Source: JBOHHR01 sp050740975 | GTDB lineage: Bacteria > Pseudomonadota > Gammaproteobacteria > JBOHHR01 | DNA: 7,023 nt | NCBI GenBank assembly: GCA_050740975.1 | Contig: JBOIEE010000185.1 | Span: forward strand, 1-7,023 | Reading direction: 5' to 3' | Shown: piece after piece, positions 5,395 to 7,023 of the stretch | Position numbering within the stretch: the first letter of the stretch is position 1 | Layout of the letters: each line of letters opens with the position of its first letter | Notes under the pieces: generated by a model | What the model saw: the letters and a program-made list of their open reading frames with translations, nothing else | Database searches by the model: none | What the model was told of the DNA's origin: nothing | Made by a program: the position numbers and the translations under genes

Positions 5395-6900
5395 ATGGGA
5401 TCAAAAGCAAAGGTAGGCGTGATCTCCGGTGGGCGCATCAGCCTGGTCGCGGTGCTCCTTGCGTTCTATCCAGCGGTTGTGTGGAGCGGCGCCTCCGATG
5501 CCTTATCGCGCGGTTTGGGCCAGTTCGAACGAGGGAATTATCGGCAGGCCGAGGAGGCGTTCAAGGCGGCGATCCGTTCCGATCCCAAATCCGCAGAGGC
5601 GTATTATTACCTTGGAGAGAGCTTGTCTCGACAGGGTGAGTACGAGAAAGCGGCAACCGCCTTGCAAAAGGCGATTGCACTCGCGCCGGAACTTCCAGGC
5701 GCCCGCTTGAGCTTGGGCATCGTCTATTACCGGATGGGGGCATACGAGCTTGCTGAAACGGAACTTAAACAGGGCCTCGCGGGCGAACCCAATAGCGGTG
5801 CGCTGCTCTTCTTTCTTGGTCTCACCTACCAGTCGATGGGACGCTACGATGAGTCCGTCGCGCATTTTAATAGGGCGAAAGCCGCAGACTTCGAGTTCGC
5901 GCAACTCGCCTTGTTCAACATCGGGACCTCGCGCATGCAGCAAGGCGAACAGCAGGCAGCCCAAAATGCCTTTCGAGAGGCGGTCAAGCTGGACCCGAGA
6001 AGCGACGTCGCCGATGCGGCGCGTCAGTCTTTAGAGACTCTAGCCGGGGAGGAGCCTAAGCGCAAGCGGTGGGCAGTGCTTGCCAGCGCGGGTTTCGAAT
6101 ACGACGATAACGTCACCGTCAGCGAGATCGATCAGAAAACAGCACAAAGCGATATCGCGGGCGTCTTTGAATTCTCGGGGGAGTACCGGCTGCTCGAGGC
6201 GCCAAAATATGAGATCAACGTCGGCTATGATTTCTACCAAAGCGTCTACCAGGACCTTTCAGATTTCGATCTGCAATCGCACAGCGGATGGTTAGGGGGC
6301 TCGCATGAGGTCATGGGAGCGGATGTTGGGCTTGGTTATCGATACACCTATACCTCGCTCGGCGATAATAGCTTTTTGGAGATCCATAACGTCACACCCA
6401 CTTTCGGCTTTACAGCGCTGCTGCCCAACTGGTACGTCAATCTCCGCTATGACTTCCAAGACAAGAATTTCTTTGAGGATGATGCCCGCGATGCCGACCA
6501 GCATGCCTTTGGCCTGGATAATTATCTCTTCTTTATGCAAGAGAGGGCTTATGCCTTGTTGAGCTATCGGGTGGAGGATGAAGATACCACTGGGCCGGAG
6601 TTCGATTACGTCGGGCACTACGTCACGGTCGGTGTTCAGATCCCGGTGCCACTGCGCTTCATCGAGCCAACGCTAAAGCTAAGCTATCAGTATTTCGTGA
6701 AGGATTATGCCAACATTACCCCGAGCATCGGGGAGGAACGCGAGGACGAGCGCCATACCGTCGGCTTCAGCCTCACTCAGCCCTTGACCGAGATCCTTAT
6801 CGCGAAGCTCGATTATCAGTATATTGACGCCATCTCCAATCTGGACACGTCCGATTTCAGCGAGAACATCGTAACGGTCAGCTTGGGGGTTTCCTTCTAG
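5395..6900 (+). CDS. TPR / outer-membrane beta-barrel protein, Slam- or PgaA-like architecture (501 aa)
   Basis: This protein combines a periplasmic TPR domain with a C-terminal outer-membrane barrel. Residues about 1-33 are a signal peptide (hydrophobic 14-30, likely cut near SGA-SDA). Five TPR units follow at about 34-66, 67-100, 101-133, 135-167 and 170-203, with typical motifs such as AYYYLGESLSRQGEYEKA. After a basic linker (KRKRW, 222-226), residues 227-501 show alternating hydrophobic/polar strands rich in aromatics (FEYDDNV, YEINVGYDFY, VGLGYRYTYT, WYVNLRYDFQ, LKLSYQYF, AKLDYQYI). It ends VTVSLGVSF with terminal Phe, a classic barrel-assembly signal. Length and layout match Slam (DUF560) proteins, which move lipoproteins or proteins to the cell surface, and also resemble PgaA/PelB-type exopolysaccharide exporters. 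The ATG at 5395 follows a G-rich ribosome site (5386-5392); an upstream in-frame start at 5293 would overlap promoter sequence and spoil the signal peptide. Family placement is by architecture only. Confidence 0.85.
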   Translation: MGSKAKVGVISGGRISLVAVLLAFYPAVVWSGASDALSRGLGQFERGNYRQAEEAFKAAIRSDPKSAEAYYYLGESLSRQGEYEKAATALQKAIALAPELPGARLSLGIVYYRMGAYELAETELKQGLAGEPNSGALLFFLGLTYQSMGRYDESVAHFNRAKAADFEFAQLALFNIGTSRMQQGEQQAAQNAFREAVKLDPRSDVADAARQSLETLAGEEPKRKRWAVLASAGFEYDDNVTVSEIDQKTAQSDIAGVFEFSGEYRLLEAPKYEINVGYDFYQSVYQDLSDFDLQSHSGWLGGSHEVMGADVGLGYRYTYTSLGDNSFLEIHNVTPTFGFTALLPNWYVNLRYDFQDKNFFEDDARDADQHAFGLDNYLFFMQERAYALLSYRVEDEDTTGPEFDYVGHYVTVGVQIPVPLRFIEPTLKLSYQYFVKDYANITPSIGEEREDERHTVGFSLTQPLTEILIAKLDYQYIDAISNLDTSDFSENIVTVSLGVSF

Positions 6901-6949
6901 TGTAGTGCTTCGTTTTTCTTGGAACTTAAGCGGCGATTGGCGCGAATGA

Positions 6950-7023
6950 GTGCGTCCGCGAGGACGTTTTGTCAACAAGGTGAAAGTCCATGTCATATGA
7001 AGTCACGACATATGTAGCCGAAG
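6950..7023 (+). mobile_element. Probable 5' end of a group II intron (partial, cut by window end)
   Basis: From 6950 the sequence begins GTGCG, the typical 5' boundary of group II introns. Next is a perfect 5-bp hairpin, CGTCC-GCGA-GGACG (6953-6966), with a GNRA loop. Then comes AACAAGGTGAAAGTCC (6974-6989), a segment often seen in domain I of bacterial group II introns, where GGUGAAAGUCC sits in a small stem-loop. A further stem, CATATG (6994-6999) with CATATG (7009-7014), precedes GTAGCCGAAG. The insertion point is 49 bp after the TPR-barrel gene stop. The intron-encoded reverse transcriptase and domains V-VI would lie outside the window, so this is a pattern-based call. Confidence 0.6.

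Noticed and set aside
6921..6934. GG-N10-GC at 6921-6934 as a third sigma-54 promoter
   Set aside because: Only the GG and GC match. The -12 element is CGGC rather than TTGC and the -24 context is poor.

Overview
The window looks like chromosomal DNA from a moderately GC-rich Gram-negative bacterium, most likely a proteobacterium and perhaps a gammaproteobacterium. It encodes an outer-membrane secretin, two lipoproteins with clear lipoboxes, a TPR/beta-barrel outer-membrane protein, and two good sigma-54 (-24/-12) promoter matches. I cannot name the species.

Left half (1-3705, minus strand): part of a Tad (tight adherence, Flp-type IV pilus) locus. Read on the minus strand, the order is an RcpA/CpaC-family secretin, a 90-residue lipoprotein, and a TadD-like TPR lipoprotein. 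These three are tightly packed and probably form one operon. After a gap of about 590 bp comes a short Flp pilin gene (20-199), too small for many gene callers, with its own sigma-54 promoter. The gap also holds one copy of a direct repeat of about 108 bp. The other copy overlaps the 3' end of the tadD-like gene. The ATPase, platform proteins, prepilin peptidase and CpaB/RcpC are not in the window.

Centre (3706-4370): a 665-bp divergent intergenic region rich in short direct and inverted repeats. It ends in a sigma-54 promoter that reads rightward.

Right half (4371-6900, plus strand): two exported proteins. The first is an unrecognised 290-residue helical, highly charged protein with a signal peptide and a very basic C-terminal tail; it is followed by a near-perfect intrinsic terminator. 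The second is a 501-residue protein with a signal peptide, about five TPRs and a C-terminal outer-membrane beta-barrel ending in Phe. That architecture resembles Slam (DUF560) and PgaA-type export proteins. It appears to have its own promoter.

Right edge (from about 6950): the sequence resembles the 5' end of a group II intron (GUGCG start, GNRA-capped hairpin, GGUGAAAGUCC segment), cut off by the window end.

How the genes fit together: the secretin and the TPR lipoprotein would form the outer-membrane exit and its assembly factor for the Flp fibre. The pilin and the right-hand helical protein both have sigma-54 promoters, so they may be switched on together under an enhancer-binding activator. 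Whether the helical protein and the TPR-barrel protein form an export pair is an open inference.
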